Assembly: GCA_965204705.1 (NCBI GenBank)
Contig: OZ242006.1
Location: forward strand, 992,001-1,056,000
Length of the DNA stretch: 64,000 nt
Direction of reading: 5' to 3'
DNA from: Bin5 sp965204705
GTDB taxonomy: Bacteria; Chloroflexota; Anaerolineae; Caldilineales; Caldilineaceae
Below the pieces are notes generated by a model. That model saw only the letters and a program-made list of their open reading frames with translations, had not been told where the DNA came from and did not search any database. Below are positions 52,385 through 61,746 of the stretch, piece by piece. How positions within the stretch are numbered: the stretch's first letter is position 1; every line of letters begins with the position of its first letter. The position numbers were made by a program, and so were the translations under genes.

Positions 52385-53710
52385 ATGAACCTGCTTCAAG
52401 ATATCCAGGACATCCGTTTCCCCGCCAATCTGCCCGACACGCTCCTGGCCGTCCACCAGACCTTCCACACACCCCAGGTCGATGACATCCACGCCGCCGT
52501 CGGCAAAGCCCTGACCGAGAGCGGCATCATGGCGCCCATGCAGCCGGGCGATTCCGTCGCCGTCGGCGCCGGCAGCCGCGGCATCGCCAATCTCGCCAAA
52601 ATCGTGCGCGCGGCCGTCGATCACCTGCGAGCCGCCGGCATGAAACCCTACGTCGTCCCCGCCATGGGCAGCCACGGCGGCGCGACCGTCGAGGGACAAA
52701 AGGAAATCCTCGCCGGCATGGGCGTCACCGAAGATGCCATAGGCGCTGAAATCAGAGCGACCATGGAGGTGGCCGAAATTGGCAATATCCCAAACGGCCC
52801 GGCCGTCTGCCAGGGCAAAGACTCCATGGCCGCCGACCACGCCATTCTCGTCAGCCGCATCAAGCCGCACACCGACTTCCGCAGCCACCTTGAGAGCGGC
52901 CCTTCCAAAATGTGTGTCATCGGCTGGGGCAAACAGCACGGCGCCTCCATGATGCACAGCGGCGGCGGCAGGAATTTCCAGATCTATCTCGAGCCCGCCG
53001 CCCGCGTCTACGAGGCCAACACCAACTTCCGCGGCGCCATCTGCCCCGTCGAAAACGCCTACGAGGACACCGCCCTCATCGCCGGACTCACCGCGGCCGA
53101 AGTCGGTACCAAGACCGAGGCCGACCTGCTGGTCAAGGCCAAGGACTACCTCGCCCAGATCCCCTTCGATGCCGTGGACATCCTGGTCGTACGCGACCTC
53201 GGCAAAAACATCTCCGGCACCGGCATGGACACCAACGTCATCAGCCGCCTCAGCATCCCCCGCCAGCCCGAAAACTTCGGCAAAGTCGACGTCGCCATCA
53301 TCACCGTCCTCGATCTCACCGAAGAGACCCACGGCAACGTCTCCGGCCTCGGTCTCGCCAACGTGACCACCGAGCGCGTCTTCCGCAAGATCGACTGGCA
53401 GGCCACCTACATGAACGCCGTAACATCCGGCATCTTCAGCGCCACCCGCTCCCACCTGCCCCTTACCTTCGCCGACGATGAACGCGCCCTCGAAGTCGCC
53501 CTCCGCATCTGCGCAGAGCCCCAGGAAGCCGCCAAAATGGTCTTCATCCGCGACACCCTGACCCTGGAGGATTTCTACGTCAGCCCCAGCCTGCGCGCAG
53601 AAGTCGAGAGCCATCCACGTCTCACCATCACCGGCGAAACGCCGCTCACCTTCACAGACGGCGTTATGCAGGCCCCGTGGCAGATGGAGCCGGTCCTGGA
53701 ATACGCCTGA
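52385..53710 (+). CDS. LarA-like (DUF2088) nickel-dependent hydroxyacid racemase/epimerase homologue
   Basis: 441 residues. Ligands expected for the nickel-pincer cofactor are present: His97 (PAMGSHGG), His162 and Lys175 (RIKPHTDF...SGPSK), and His185 or His191 (GKQHGASMMHSGG). AAGGGAGAAG precedes the ATG. LarA-type enzymes move the hydrogen at C2 of a hydroxyacid. Beside a threonate-type kinase and PdxA2, a C2 epimerase of an aldonate is a sound guess. The cofactor genes larB, larC and larE are not in the window. Confidence 0.8.
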   Translation: MNLLQDIQDIRFPANLPDTLLAVHQTFHTPQVDDIHAAVGKALTESGIMAPMQPGDSVAVGAGSRGIANLAKIVRAAVDHLRAAGMKPYVVPAMGSHGGATVEGQKEILAGMGVTEDAIGAEIRATMEVAEIGNIPNGPAVCQGKDSMAADHAILVSRIKPHTDFRSHLESGPSKMCVIGWGKQHGASMMHSGGGRNFQIYLEPAARVYEANTNFRGAICPVENAYEDTALIAGLTAAEVGTKTEADLLVKAKDYLAQIPFDAVDILVVRDLGKNISGTGMDTNVISRLSIPRQPENFGKVDVAIITVLDLTEETHGNVSGLGLANVTTERVFRKIDWQATYMNAVTSGIFSATRSHLPLTFADDERALEVALRICAEPQEAAKMVFIRDTLTLEDFYVSPSLRAEVESHPRLTITGETPLTFTDGVMQAPWQMEPVLEYA

Positions 53711-53729
53711 TCCGCTGGAAAATGAATTC

Positions 53730-53764
53730 GCCCAATGCTGACCCTGACACTGTCAGCGTTGGGC
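53730..53764 (+). terminator. Hairpin between the LarA-like and PdxA-like genes
   Basis: A 13-bp stem with one G-T pair (GCCCAATGCTGAC with GTCAGCGTTGGGC) and a 9-base loop. No clear T-run. Confidence 0.5.
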
Positions 53765-53848
53765 GTTGGGCCAAAACAGTTCTCCTGCCGCCGCAGTTCT
53801 CGTCCTTCCGCACAGCGCTGGACCTGAACATCAACTTCCAACCGTCAA

Positions 53849-54919
53849 ATGACTCCCAGTTCAGCTAAACCGACGCGCTCGCCCCGTCTGGCCCTTCTCC
53901 TCGGCGACCCCAGTGGCATCGGGCCCGAAATAGTCGCCCGCGTACTCGCAGAGTCAGCGGGCCCCGACAAACAGACCGCCAACTCCAGCGCCGCAAACAT
54001 CGTCGTCATCGGCGAACCCTGGATCCTGGAATGGGGCGCGAGCTGCGCCGATCTCTCGCTGGACCTGCCGCATTACAGTTCACCCGAGGACCTGCCCCTC
54101 TCGGCCCCCGGACCCGTGCTCCTCACCGGTCCATCCTTCCCGCCCGACGCTCACACGCCCGGCCGCATGAGCCCGGCCGCCGGCCGCTACGTCCTCCAAT
54201 CGCTCGACTACGCCGCAGAACTCGCCCGCGCCGGTGTCATTGACGGCATAACATACGCCTCACTCAACAAACAGGCCATGCACGCCGCCGGCAGCCGCCA
54301 CGAGGACGAGCTGCGCTACTTCGCCGAACGCCTCGACGTCGACAGCCACGTCGGCGAAGTCAACACTCTCGACGGCCTCTGGACCTCCCGCGTAACCTCC
54401 CATATCCCCCTGCGCGCCGTCTATCAGCACATATCGGTCGACGAAATCCTGCCCGCCATTCGCCTCATTCACAACACCATTCGCCAGAGCGGGCAGCCCA
54501 GTCCCCGTCTCGCCGTGGCCGGTCTCAATCCCCATGCCGGCGAAGGCGGCCTCTTCGGCAACGAAGAAAACGATGTCATCACTCCGGCAATCGAAGCCGC
54601 ACAGGAAGAAGACATCGCCGCCTCCGGCCCCTACCCGCCCGACACCGTCTTCCTCCGCGCCAGCCGCGGCGAGTTCGACGGCGTCGTAACCATGTACCAC
54701 GACCAGGGCCAGATCGCCATGAAGCTCCTCGGCTTCGAACGCGGCGTAACCGTCCACGGCGGCCTGCCCACGCCGATTACGACTCCCGCTCACGGCACCG
54801 CCTTCGACATCGTCGGCAAAGGCGTAGCCAGCCCGCAGGCCCTCGAACAGGCCCTGAAGCTGTGCACGCAAATGCTCACCCCAGGCGCCTCCAACCCGCC
54901 AGCCCAGAGGTCAATATGA
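53849..54919 (+). CDS. 4-hydroxythreonate-4-phosphate dehydrogenase family protein (PdxA/PdxA2)
   Basis: 356 residues. LLLGDPSGIGPEIVARVL, AGLNPHAGEGGLFGNEE, MYHDQGQIAMKLLGFERGVTVHGGLPTP and TTPAHGTAFDIVGKG carry the metal-site histidines and the phosphate-binding residues. PdxA oxidises and decarboxylates 4-phosphohydroxythreonine in vitamin B6 synthesis. The PdxA2 branch does the same to D-threonate 4-phosphate. A DUF1537 kinase lies nearby (56142), so the PdxA2 role is preferred. Confidence 0.9.
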   Translation: MTPSSAKPTRSPRLALLLGDPSGIGPEIVARVLAESAGPDKQTANSSAANIVVIGEPWILEWGASCADLSLDLPHYSSPEDLPLSAPGPVLLTGPSFPPDAHTPGRMSPAAGRYVLQSLDYAAELARAGVIDGITYASLNKQAMHAAGSRHEDELRYFAERLDVDSHVGEVNTLDGLWTSRVTSHIPLRAVYQHISVDEILPAIRLIHNTIRQSGQPSPRLAVAGLNPHAGEGGLFGNEENDVITPAIEAAQEEDIAASGPYPPDTVFLRASRGEFDGVVTMYHDQGQIAMKLLGFERGVTVHGGLPTPITTPAHGTAFDIVGKGVASPQALEQALKLCTQMLTPGASNPPAQRSI

Positions 54920-56109
54920 CAAATTCGGCGCTTGCCATCCAGGGCGGCCAACCGGTCCGCTCCCAACCATGGCCCAGTTGGCCCCAGTGGGACGATACCG
55001 AGCGCGCCGGTCTGCTGGCTGTACTAGAAAGGGGAGAATGGGGCGGCTACGACACCGCCGTAGAAGAATTCGAGTCTGCCTTTGCCGCCCGACACGCCGC
55101 CCAACACTGCGTCACGACCGTCAACGGCACGACCACCCTCGAGACCGCCCTGCGCGCCCTGGAAATCGGTCCCGGCGACGAGGTCATAGTACCTCCCTAT
55201 ACCTTCATCGCCACCGCCGCCGCAGTCCGCACTGTCGGCGCCACCCCCGTCTTCGCCGACGTCGACCTGGACACCTGGAATCTCTCAACCCCTGCGGTCG
55301 AAGATGCCGTCAGCAAACGCACCAAGGCAGTAATCCCAGTCCACTTCGGCGGCCTGCCCGTCGATTTCGACAGCCTGCTGCCGCTCGCTCAGCAGCACGG
55401 TCTCCACGTCATCGAAGACGCGGCCCACGCCCACGGCAGCAGCTGGAACGGCCACCCCGTCGGCGCCTTGGGAACTGTTGGTTCATTCAGCTTTCAAGCG
55501 AGCAAAAACCTGACCGCCGGCGAAGGCGGCGCGCTCCTCACCAACGATCCCCAGTTGGCCGAGCGCATGTGGAGTATCGCCAACTGCGGACGCAGCCCTG
55601 ATGGCCAGGGCTACGAACATCCCAACCTCGGCACCAACCTGCGCCTGAGCGGCTGGCAGGCCGCCGTACTGTCAGCGGGCCTCACCAGACTGGACGACCA
55701 GCTTGAGCGCCGCATGAGCAACGCCCGCCGCCTGCGCGGCTTCCTCGAAGAGATCGAAGGTCTGACGCCCCAGCGCTGGGATCCACGCGCCGACGCCCAC
55801 TCCCATCATATCTTTCTAATGCGCTACGACGCCGAGCGTTTCGGCGGGCTCCCCCGTCAGGAGCTCATCTCCGCCCTGCGCGCCGAAAACATCCCCGTCG
55901 GCCCGCTCTATCCCTACCCCCTCTACCACCAGCCCCCGCTCGTCGAGCCCTTCAGCCGCATCACATCCTGCCCCAACAGCGAGCGCCTCTGCCAGCAGAC
56001 CATCTCCATCAGCCAAAACGTCCTCCTCGCCGACCCCCACGAAATGGACGACATCCTCCACGCCATCCTCAAAATACGCGAGAACATAGCCGCAATCACT
56101 GACCACTGA
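54916..56109 (+). CDS. DegT/DnrJ/EryC1/StrS family aminotransferase (third)
   Basis: 397 residues from ATG 54916, which overlaps the PdxA stop (ATGA) and so is translationally coupled. NGTTTLETALRALEIGPGDEVIVPPYTFIAT, VIEDAAHAHGSSWNG and the lysine Lys197 in FSFQASKNLTAGEGG. It resembles AHBA synthase/aminosugar-type enzymes. Its last codons run into a TGACCACTGACCAC repeat, so the C-terminal ITDH is repeat-derived. Its role with PdxA is not known. Confidence 0.9.
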   Translation: MTNSALAIQGGQPVRSQPWPSWPQWDDTERAGLLAVLERGEWGGYDTAVEEFESAFAARHAAQHCVTTVNGTTTLETALRALEIGPGDEVIVPPYTFIATAAAVRTVGATPVFADVDLDTWNLSTPAVEDAVSKRTKAVIPVHFGGLPVDFDSLLPLAQQHGLHVIEDAAHAHGSSWNGHPVGALGTVGSFSFQASKNLTAGEGGALLTNDPQLAERMWSIANCGRSPDGQGYEHPNLGTNLRLSGWQAAVLSAGLTRLDDQLERRMSNARRLRGFLEEIEGLTPQRWDPRADAHSHHIFLMRYDAERFGGLPRQELISALRAENIPVGPLYPYPLYHQPPLVEPFSRITSCPNSERLCQQTISISQNVLLADPHEMDDILHAILKIRENIAAITDH

Positions 56110-56140
56110 CCACCAACCACCGTCCACTGCCGTTCCACTG
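56093..56140 (+). repeat. Partial REP-like repeat (TGACCACTGACCAC words)
   Basis: CACTGACCACTGACCACC...CCACTGCCGTT matches only the left arm of the modular repeat. It forms the gene end and the 32-base gap between two convergent genes. Confidence 0.5.
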
Positions 56141-56141
56141 G

Positions 56142-57368
56142 CTAAGCGCCCCGACCAGAAGGTCCAACACGGTCCAACAATTCCACCAACGTCCCATCGT
56201 CGCCGAAATGACCCGGCTTCAACACAACAAGCGTTCGGTGCCCCCCGATGACAGCGCTGCATAGCGGCATCCCCGGCAGCAACTCCTGCTCTACCGTGAG
56301 CCGTGCTACGTCCAGTCGCTTGAGAATAGGCATGGCCGTATCGCCACCCACAAGCAACAGTAGATCGACCGGCCGTCGCGCCAGCGCCGCAACACTGATA
56401 CGGCCCAGGTGGTCGGCCCGTTGTCGCGCCTCTGCGCCTTCCAGGACAGTGCCGGGCAGGGGTCGGGGCTGCTGCAATAGCCAGATCGGATCAACCGCAT
56501 CCAGTGTGGCCGCAGCCGCCTCTTTGGTCTCCGGCAGCACGTTCATCCGGCTGACTGCCAGATGAGAAGCCTCGTCTTGGGCGCGCAGCAGAAACTCTAT
56601 CTGCCGGTGGGCCGCTTCGCTGCCGCTGCCCACTACCGCAAGGACCGACCGCACCGCATACCGCCGCCCTCCCTCAGGTAGAGCTCGGAAAGCCCCGCGT
56701 TCACCCTCTCGTCGAACGAGTGCACCTGCCAGTCCGGCACTCCCGCACAGCAACGCACTCGGAACACCCTCCCGCTGCGCCTTCACCACCCTGTCCAGGT
56801 CGTCGTCCGTCAGCGCATCGACCGCGATGACGGTTCGTTCCGCCCCTGCGCTTCTCTCCACATCGTGCGCGAGCCGTTTCATACTCGCCGCCAGCTCACC
56901 GCCGCGAACCTGTTCCAGATTCAGCGCCCTTACAGAGAATCGACTCTGCTCGCGCAGAAGAGAGGGCAGATGAACGTCCGGGGGCCCCAGACCCGGAGCC
57001 GAGAGTATCCCGTTGCGTACGCGGCGTCCTTGAGCCGGAAAGGCCGGGCAGACAACCGCCGCCGGCGCGTCAACGAGCTCCAGCAACGCATCCAGTTCAC
57101 TGCCCACGTTGCCCCGCAGGGTCGAGTCAATCTTCTTGTACCACCGTCCGTCCAGAGCAGGCAGAGACGCGGCTGTATTGCACGTCCTTTTCGCCGCCGC
57201 CGCCTCCCCCAGGTGCCGGGAGTCTGAAGTAAAGGCCAGCGCCCCCGCCGGTAAGGGCAGTCCTGGAACATCCAGGAAGATCGTTGCCGGCAGCCCGAAC
57301 CGCCGGCAGCGCGCCGCAGTATCCGCCGCGCCGGTCAGGTCGTCCGCAAGAATTTTCAGGTATCTCAT
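56142..57368 (-). CDS. Four-carbon acid sugar kinase family protein (DUF1537)
   Basis: 408 residues from ATG 57368; the longer upstream frame is not supported. It begins MRYLKILADDLTGAADTAARC, with FTSDSRH, WYKKIDSTLRGNVGSELDALL and VCPAFPAQGRRV in the N-terminal sugar-acid domain. The C-terminal ATP domain has VVGSGSEAAHRQ and LLVGGDTAMPIL. The family phosphorylates D-threonate, L- or D-erythronate at O4. With PdxA2 it would form D-threonate to DHAP. It is convergent with the DegT gene. Confidence 0.9.
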   Translation of the reverse strand: MRYLKILADDLTGAADTAARCRRFGLPATIFLDVPGLPLPAGALAFTSDSRHLGEAAAAKRTCNTAASLPALDGRWYKKIDSTLRGNVGSELDALLELVDAPAAVVCPAFPAQGRRVRNGILSAPGLGPPDVHLPSLLREQSRFSVRALNLEQVRGGELAASMKRLAHDVERSAGAERTVIAVDALTDDDLDRVVKAQREGVPSALLCGSAGLAGALVRREGERGAFRALPEGGRRYAVRSVLAVVGSGSEAAHRQIEFLLRAQDEASHLAVSRMNVLPETKEAAAATLDAVDPIWLLQQPRPLPGTVLEGAEARQRADHLGRISVAALARRPVDLLLLVGGDTAMPILKRLDVARLTVEQELLPGMPLCSAVIGGHRTLVVLKPGHFGDDGTLVELLDRVGPSGRGA

Positions 57369-57485
57369 CAAAAAAGATCCTGCTATACTTAATATGAAAC
57401 AACATTCACACAGTAAAGTAGCGCCCGCGCTATCAAGCATAAACTCGCTTGCAACGTCGCGCAAGCAACCCCCGACCACCACAAT

Positions 57486-57881
57486 ATGACGCAAATCAAT
57501 CTCTTCGAGCAGGACGCGCCGCTGCGATTTGAGCGGATCGTGATCTATCCATACCCCGACCTGCGACGCCTGTGGGTGCGCATCTGGTTGCCCGCCCGCC
57601 TCGAAGATGACGCCCCCAACGTCGAACTGATCGTCTACAACCCCGATGGAACCGAAAACAACAGCCTCTTCCTCCTGGCGCAAACCGATACCCGCCTCAA
57701 CAACACCCTGCACCTCAAAGACCCTGTCACCCCCGACGAAACCTACCGGGTCGAAGCAATGCTGTCTGTCGGGCTGAGCAAGGACGCACAGCTGGTCGAC
57801 CACCAGACCTTCGACCTCACGTTGACCTTCCGCGACCCCGAAGCCGGCGAAGCGGGTTACGGTATCAACTGCAGCCCATAA
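57486..57881 (+). CDS. Conserved-looking protein of unknown function (131 residues)
   Basis: The frame reads MTQINLFEQDAPLRFERIVIYPYPDLRRLWVRIWLPA and is rich in predicted beta strands (VELIVYNPDGTENNSLFLL, YRVEAMLSVGLS, FDLTLTFRDPE), like a small beta sandwich. No signal, no known motif. It is divergent from the DUF1537 kinase and 95 bases before the ATP-grasp gene, so it may belong with the ligase genes. Confidence 0.65.
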   Translation: MTQINLFEQDAPLRFERIVIYPYPDLRRLWVRIWLPARLEDDAPNVELIVYNPDGTENNSLFLLAQTDTRLNNTLHLKDPVTPDETYRVEAMLSVGLSKDAQLVDHQTFDLTLTFRDPEAGEAGYGINCSP

Positions 57882-57976
57882 CCGCCCAATTTCAGCCCTT
57901 AGTACACGCCTGCAATCTCGTCGTATACTGAAGGACTCTCACTGCCGCCCATAAAAGCAGCACGGCTAATGGCCAA

Positions 57977-59356
57977 ATGAACTCGCTGACCGCCATCTCC
58001 CGTTACCATGACCTCCTCTCCCGACCCGGCCTCGCCAATGACAGCTGGGATCTCCTCACCGCGCGCATGGCACAGCGCAACATGGTCTTCGGCGAGCGCC
58101 CACTCTGCACCGTACTGCGCCCCCTGTTCTATTCGCCTGAAGAGTGGAGCTACCTAGTCAACCGCACAGAACTGATCCTCCGCCTCTTCGACCGCCTCGC
58201 CAGCCTCATGCTGGACGACGCCGAGCTGCGCGCCCAGATTCACGCAACACCGGAAGAAGAGCATCTTCTTCGCATCGATCATGGCTACCGCTCCACCATC
58301 CCCACCGCCCGGTTGGACAGCTTTTTCGCCCGCAACCAGGACGGCAGCCGCAGCCTCGGTTTTGTCGAGTTCAACGGCGAAAGCCCCGCCTCCATGGCCT
58401 ATTCCGACGTTCTCGGCGAGCTGTTTCTGGAAATGCCGGTCATGCAAGAGTTCGGCCAGCTCTATGCAGTGCAATCGCTGCCCAGCAAGAGACCGGCTCT
58501 CGACGAATTCCTGCGCGTCTACTACAGATGGCGCGGCGATCGCAGCAAACTGCCCGAAATCGCCATCGTCGACTGGCACGACGTACCCACCGCCAGCGAA
58601 TTCGACCTCTTCGTCGAGTTTTTCGCCGAAAACGGTATCACCGCCGTCATATGCGACCCTGAGGAGATGGAGTTTCGCAATGGGCAGTTGTACGCTGCCG
58701 GCACACCTGTCGATTTCGTCTACAAGCGCGTTCTGATCAGCGAGCTACTGCTCCGCTACGGCCTGGATCATCCGATCGTCGATGCGCTGCAAGAACGTGC
58801 AATCTGCCTGGTTAACCCTTTCAGTTGCAAGCTGCTCCACAAAAAGGCCAGCCTCGCCGTCGCCAGCGACGAGCGCAATGCCCATCTTCTCACCCCGGAC
58901 GAGCGGCAAGCCGTGAAAGCGCACATCCCTTGGACCCGCACCGTCGAGGAGCGGTCCACTCTCGACCCGGCCGGTAATCCAGTTGACCTCCTGCCATGGG
59001 CCAGCGCCAACCGCGAAGGGCTGGTGCTCAAACCGAACGACGAATACGGCGGCAAAGGCGTGCTCATCGGCTGGGAGACCGAACAGCCTGAATGGGACGC
59101 CGCCCTGGCTGCTGCCGCCTCCGAACCGACTGTCGTCCAGGAGCGCGTACAGATCGCCTACGAGGAGTTCCCGGCAATGACGGACGACGGCGGCGTCGCC
59201 ATCGACCTTCGTCTCGTGGATTCGGATCCCTTTCTCTTCCGCGGCGAACGCGTCCACGGCTGCCTCTGCCGCCTGAGCAGCGAAACACTCCTCAACGTGA
59301 CCGCCGGCGGCGGCTCAATCGTTCCGGTATTCGTGGTCGAAGAAAAGAACGCCTAG
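57977..59356 (+). CDS. Circularly permuted ATP-grasp protein (type 2)
   Basis: 459 residues. The permuted ATP-grasp features are at the C-terminus: LLHKKASLAVASDERN, GLVLKPNDEYGGKGVLIGWE and PTVVQERVQIAYEEFPA, with DLRLVDSDPFLFRGERVHGCLCRLS and the final INVTAGGGSIVPVFVVEE-like stretch. These are typical of the CP-ATP-grasp group that forms amide or peptide bonds, often beside GCS2-type ligases. Two such ligases follow. Substrates unknown. Confidence 0.88.
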   Translation: MNSLTAISRYHDLLSRPGLANDSWDLLTARMAQRNMVFGERPLCTVLRPLFYSPEEWSYLVNRTELILRLFDRLASLMLDDAELRAQIHATPEEEHLLRIDHGYRSTIPTARLDSFFARNQDGSRSLGFVEFNGESPASMAYSDVLGELFLEMPVMQEFGQLYAVQSLPSKRPALDEFLRVYYRWRGDRSKLPEIAIVDWHDVPTASEFDLFVEFFAENGITAVICDPEEMEFRNGQLYAAGTPVDFVYKRVLISELLLRYGLDHPIVDALQERAICLVNPFSCKLLHKKASLAVASDERNAHLLTPDERQAVKAHIPWTRTVEERSTLDPAGNPVDLLPWASANREGLVLKPNDEYGGKGVLIGWETEQPEWDAALAAAASEPTVVQERVQIAYEEFPAMTDDGGVAIDLRLVDSDPFLFRGERVHGCLCRLSSETLLNVTAGGGSIVPVFVVEEKNA

Positions 59357-59399
59357 CCAGCCCGAAGCGCCGCGAGGACGCGGCAGAAAAGAGCGTACT

Positions 59400-60593
59400 A
59401 TGGCCGAGTACAGCCAGCCATCCTTTAATATCAGCATCGAAGAGGAGTATCAGTTTGTCCACCCGGAAACCCGGGAACTGCGCGGGTTCGCTACCGCCCA
59501 GGGCCTCACGCTCTTGGACTCCCAGGGCCGAGGTGAGCAAAAGGGGAGCAATGGAAGTAGTGAACTGGTCGCGCCCCGCGCCGGCACACCGATCTGCAAG
59601 GACGTCAAGCAGGCCCGTCAGGAGCTGTTGCGCATCCGCCGCGAGATGCGGGACCTGGCCGCGACCCACGACCTCAAAATGATGGCGGCCGGCGCCCACC
59701 CCTTCAGTTACTGGGAACGGGAACAGGAGGAGTCGCCCCGCTATCGCGCCCTGATCGAGGACACTCAGTTCATCGCCCGCCGTCTGCTCGCCTTCGGCAT
59801 GTACGTCCACGTCGGCATCGACGACAGAGATCTGGCGATCGACGTCATGAACGCGATGCGCTACCTGCTGCCCCATATCCTCTGCCTTGCCAACGCCTCA
59901 CCCTTCTGGCAGGGCCTCGATACCGGGTTGGCCAGCTACCGCTCCGTCCTCTTGGACGCCCTGCCCCGCACCGGCATCCCCAACGCCTTCCGCAGCCTCA
60001 GCGACTATCTCGGCTACGTCGATACCCTCCTGCGCACCAACAGCATTCCCGATCCTGAAGCCATCTGGTGGGACATCCGCCCCCACTCCCAACAGCAGGA
60101 CCCGTCGCGCCCTCGCACGGACGACGTAGGAAACGCCCAATCCAAAACGCCCGCAACCGAACAGGCCGCACTTGAAATTCGGGTCTGCGACGCCCTGCCC
60201 GACATCGACGACGTACTCGCCGTCGCCGCCCTGATCCAGGCGACCGTCGCCTGGATGGTGGGCCTGCGCCATCGCAACATGTCCTTCCGCCTCTACGACC
60301 GCACGCTAATCGCCGAGAACAAATGGCGCGCCGTGCGCTACGGGCTTCAGGGAAAACTGCTCGACTTTGGTATTGAACAGGAAGTGCCCATTCACGACCT
60401 CCTGCACGAGCTACTCGAGCGGGTCGAACCCGTGCTGGACCGCCTCAACTGCCGCGAAGAGGTCTCCCACATCCACACCATCATGCAGCGCGGGGCCAGT
60501 TCGGAACAGCAACGCACTGTCTGGCGGCAAAACGGCGAAGACGGCAAAGCAGTCGTCGATTTTCTCGTTTCGCAGACGGAGCAGAGCCTATGA
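59400..60593 (+). CDS. GCS2-type carboxylate-amine ligase, divergent paralogue
   Basis: 397 residues. ISIEEEYQFVHPETREL (family start), HVGIDDRDLAIDVMN, FWQGLDTGLASYRS, WWDIRPH, LEIRVCDALPDID and ENKWRAVRYGL are preserved. But where the next gene has QSMVELGTPVC (Gln51, Glu55), this protein has LVAPRAGTPIC (Leu56, Arg60), and about 20 extra residues follow PHSQQQ. Loss of the Glu that normally binds metal suggests a changed substrate or an inactive partner. It overlaps the next gene by ATGA. Confidence 0.85.
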   Translation: MAEYSQPSFNISIEEEYQFVHPETRELRGFATAQGLTLLDSQGRGEQKGSNGSSELVAPRAGTPICKDVKQARQELLRIRREMRDLAATHDLKMMAAGAHPFSYWEREQEESPRYRALIEDTQFIARRLLAFGMYVHVGIDDRDLAIDVMNAMRYLLPHILCLANASPFWQGLDTGLASYRSVLLDALPRTGIPNAFRSLSDYLGYVDTLLRTNSIPDPEAIWWDIRPHSQQQDPSRPRTDDVGNAQSKTPATEQAALEIRVCDALPDIDDVLAVAALIQATVAWMVGLRHRNMSFRLYDRTLIAENKWRAVRYGLQGKLLDFGIEQEVPIHDLLHELLERVEPVLDRLNCREEVSHIHTIMQRGASSEQQRTVWRQNGEDGKAVVDFLVSQTEQSL

Positions 60594-61702
60594 TTGAACG
60601 ACCGCAACTGACGCTCGGCATCGAAGAAGAATATCAGGTCATCGATCCCGAAAGCCGCGAGCTGCGCTCCTTCATCACCCAGTTCATCGAAGATGGCAAG
60701 ATGGTGATGGTGGAGCGGGAGATTAAAGCGGAGCTGCACCAGTCAATGGTGGAATTGGGCACACCGGTTTGCGCATCACCCGCTGAAGCCAAAGAGGAAC
60801 TCCTCCGCCAAAGGGCTTTCATCAGCCGCCTCGCCCAGGAAAGAGGACTGGCAATCGTAGCCGCGTCCACGCACCCCTCGAGCCGCTGGTCCGAGCAGGA
60901 AGTCACCCCCTTTCCCCGTTATCAAGGCGTCCTGGAGGAGATGCAACTGCTGGCCCAGCGGCTGCTCATTTACGGCATGCACATTCATGTCGGCCTCGAG
61001 GACACGGACTTTGCCATCGACACGATGAATGTCCTCCGCTACATGCTGCCCCACCTTCTGGCCCTGAGCGCGAGCAGCCCTTTCTGGCAGGGCCAGCCAA
61101 CCGGCCTCAAAAGCTACCGCGCCGTCGTCTTCGAGGACTTCCCCCGCAGCGGCATTCCCGACGTCTTCCCCAACCGCGCCGCCTATGAGAGCCTCATCAG
61201 CACCCTCTCAAACACCGGCTGCATCCCCGACTCCAGCAAAATCTGGTGGGACGTGCGCCCCCACAGTCTCTACCCCACCCTCGAATTCCGCATCTGTGAC
61301 ATCTGCCCGCGCGTCGACGAGGCAATCGCCATCGTCGCCCTATGCCAGGCCCTCGTGCTCTGGCACTGGAAGCTGCGCCAGCGAAACGTCACCTTCAATG
61401 TCTACACCAAGGAGCTGATCGACGAGAACAAATGGCGTGCCGCCCGCTACGGGCTGGACGGCAAGATGATCGACTTCGGCAAGCAGGAGGAGCTGCCCGC
61501 CCGCTCCCTGCTGCGCGAACTGGTCGAACTGGTCGGCGAAGAGATCGTCGAACTGGGCAGCGAAAAAGAGATCGCCCCCATCGAACAGATCCTCGCCAAC
61601 GGCACCAGCGCCGACCGCCAGCTGCGCGTCTACAACGAATCAGCCGGCGACGTCAAAGCCGTCGTAGACCACCTCGCCGCCGAAACCATAGAGGGCCTGT
61701 AG
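60590..61702 (+). CDS. GCS2-type carboxylate-amine ligase (YbdK-like)
   Basis: 370 residues, normal for YbdK. LGIEEEYQVIDPESREL, ELHQSMVELGTPVC with Gln51 and Glu55, MHIHVGLEDTDFAIDTMN, SSPFWQGQPTGLKSYR, WWDVRPHSLYPTLEFRICDICP and ENKWRAARYGLDG. It joins a gamma-glutamyl-type carboxylate to an amine with ATP. The first base of its ATG is inside the end of the preceding gene, so both are translated together and may form a heterodimer. Confidence 0.88.
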   Translation: MIERPQLTLGIEEEYQVIDPESRELRSFITQFIEDGKMVMVEREIKAELHQSMVELGTPVCASPAEAKEELLRQRAFISRLAQERGLAIVAASTHPSSRWSEQEVTPFPRYQGVLEEMQLLAQRLLIYGMHIHVGLEDTDFAIDTMNVLRYMLPHLLALSASSPFWQGQPTGLKSYRAVVFEDFPRSGIPDVFPNRAAYESLISTLSNTGCIPDSSKIWWDVRPHSLYPTLEFRICDICPRVDEAIAIVALCQALVLWHWKLRQRNVTFNVYTKELIDENKWRAARYGLDGKMIDFGKQEELPARSLLRELVELVGEEIVELGSEKEIAPIEQILANGTSADRQLRVYNESAGDVKAVVDHLAAETIEGL

Positions 61703-61746
61703 ACCTGCACAGCTGCAGGCCCCGCCGCATCATCCCCCTCGGGCGC

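Noticed and set aside
52367..53614. 415-codon minus-strand frame
   Set aside because: Gly/Asp/Val-rich shadow of the LarA-like gene, which has conserved His and Lys residues in the sense frame.
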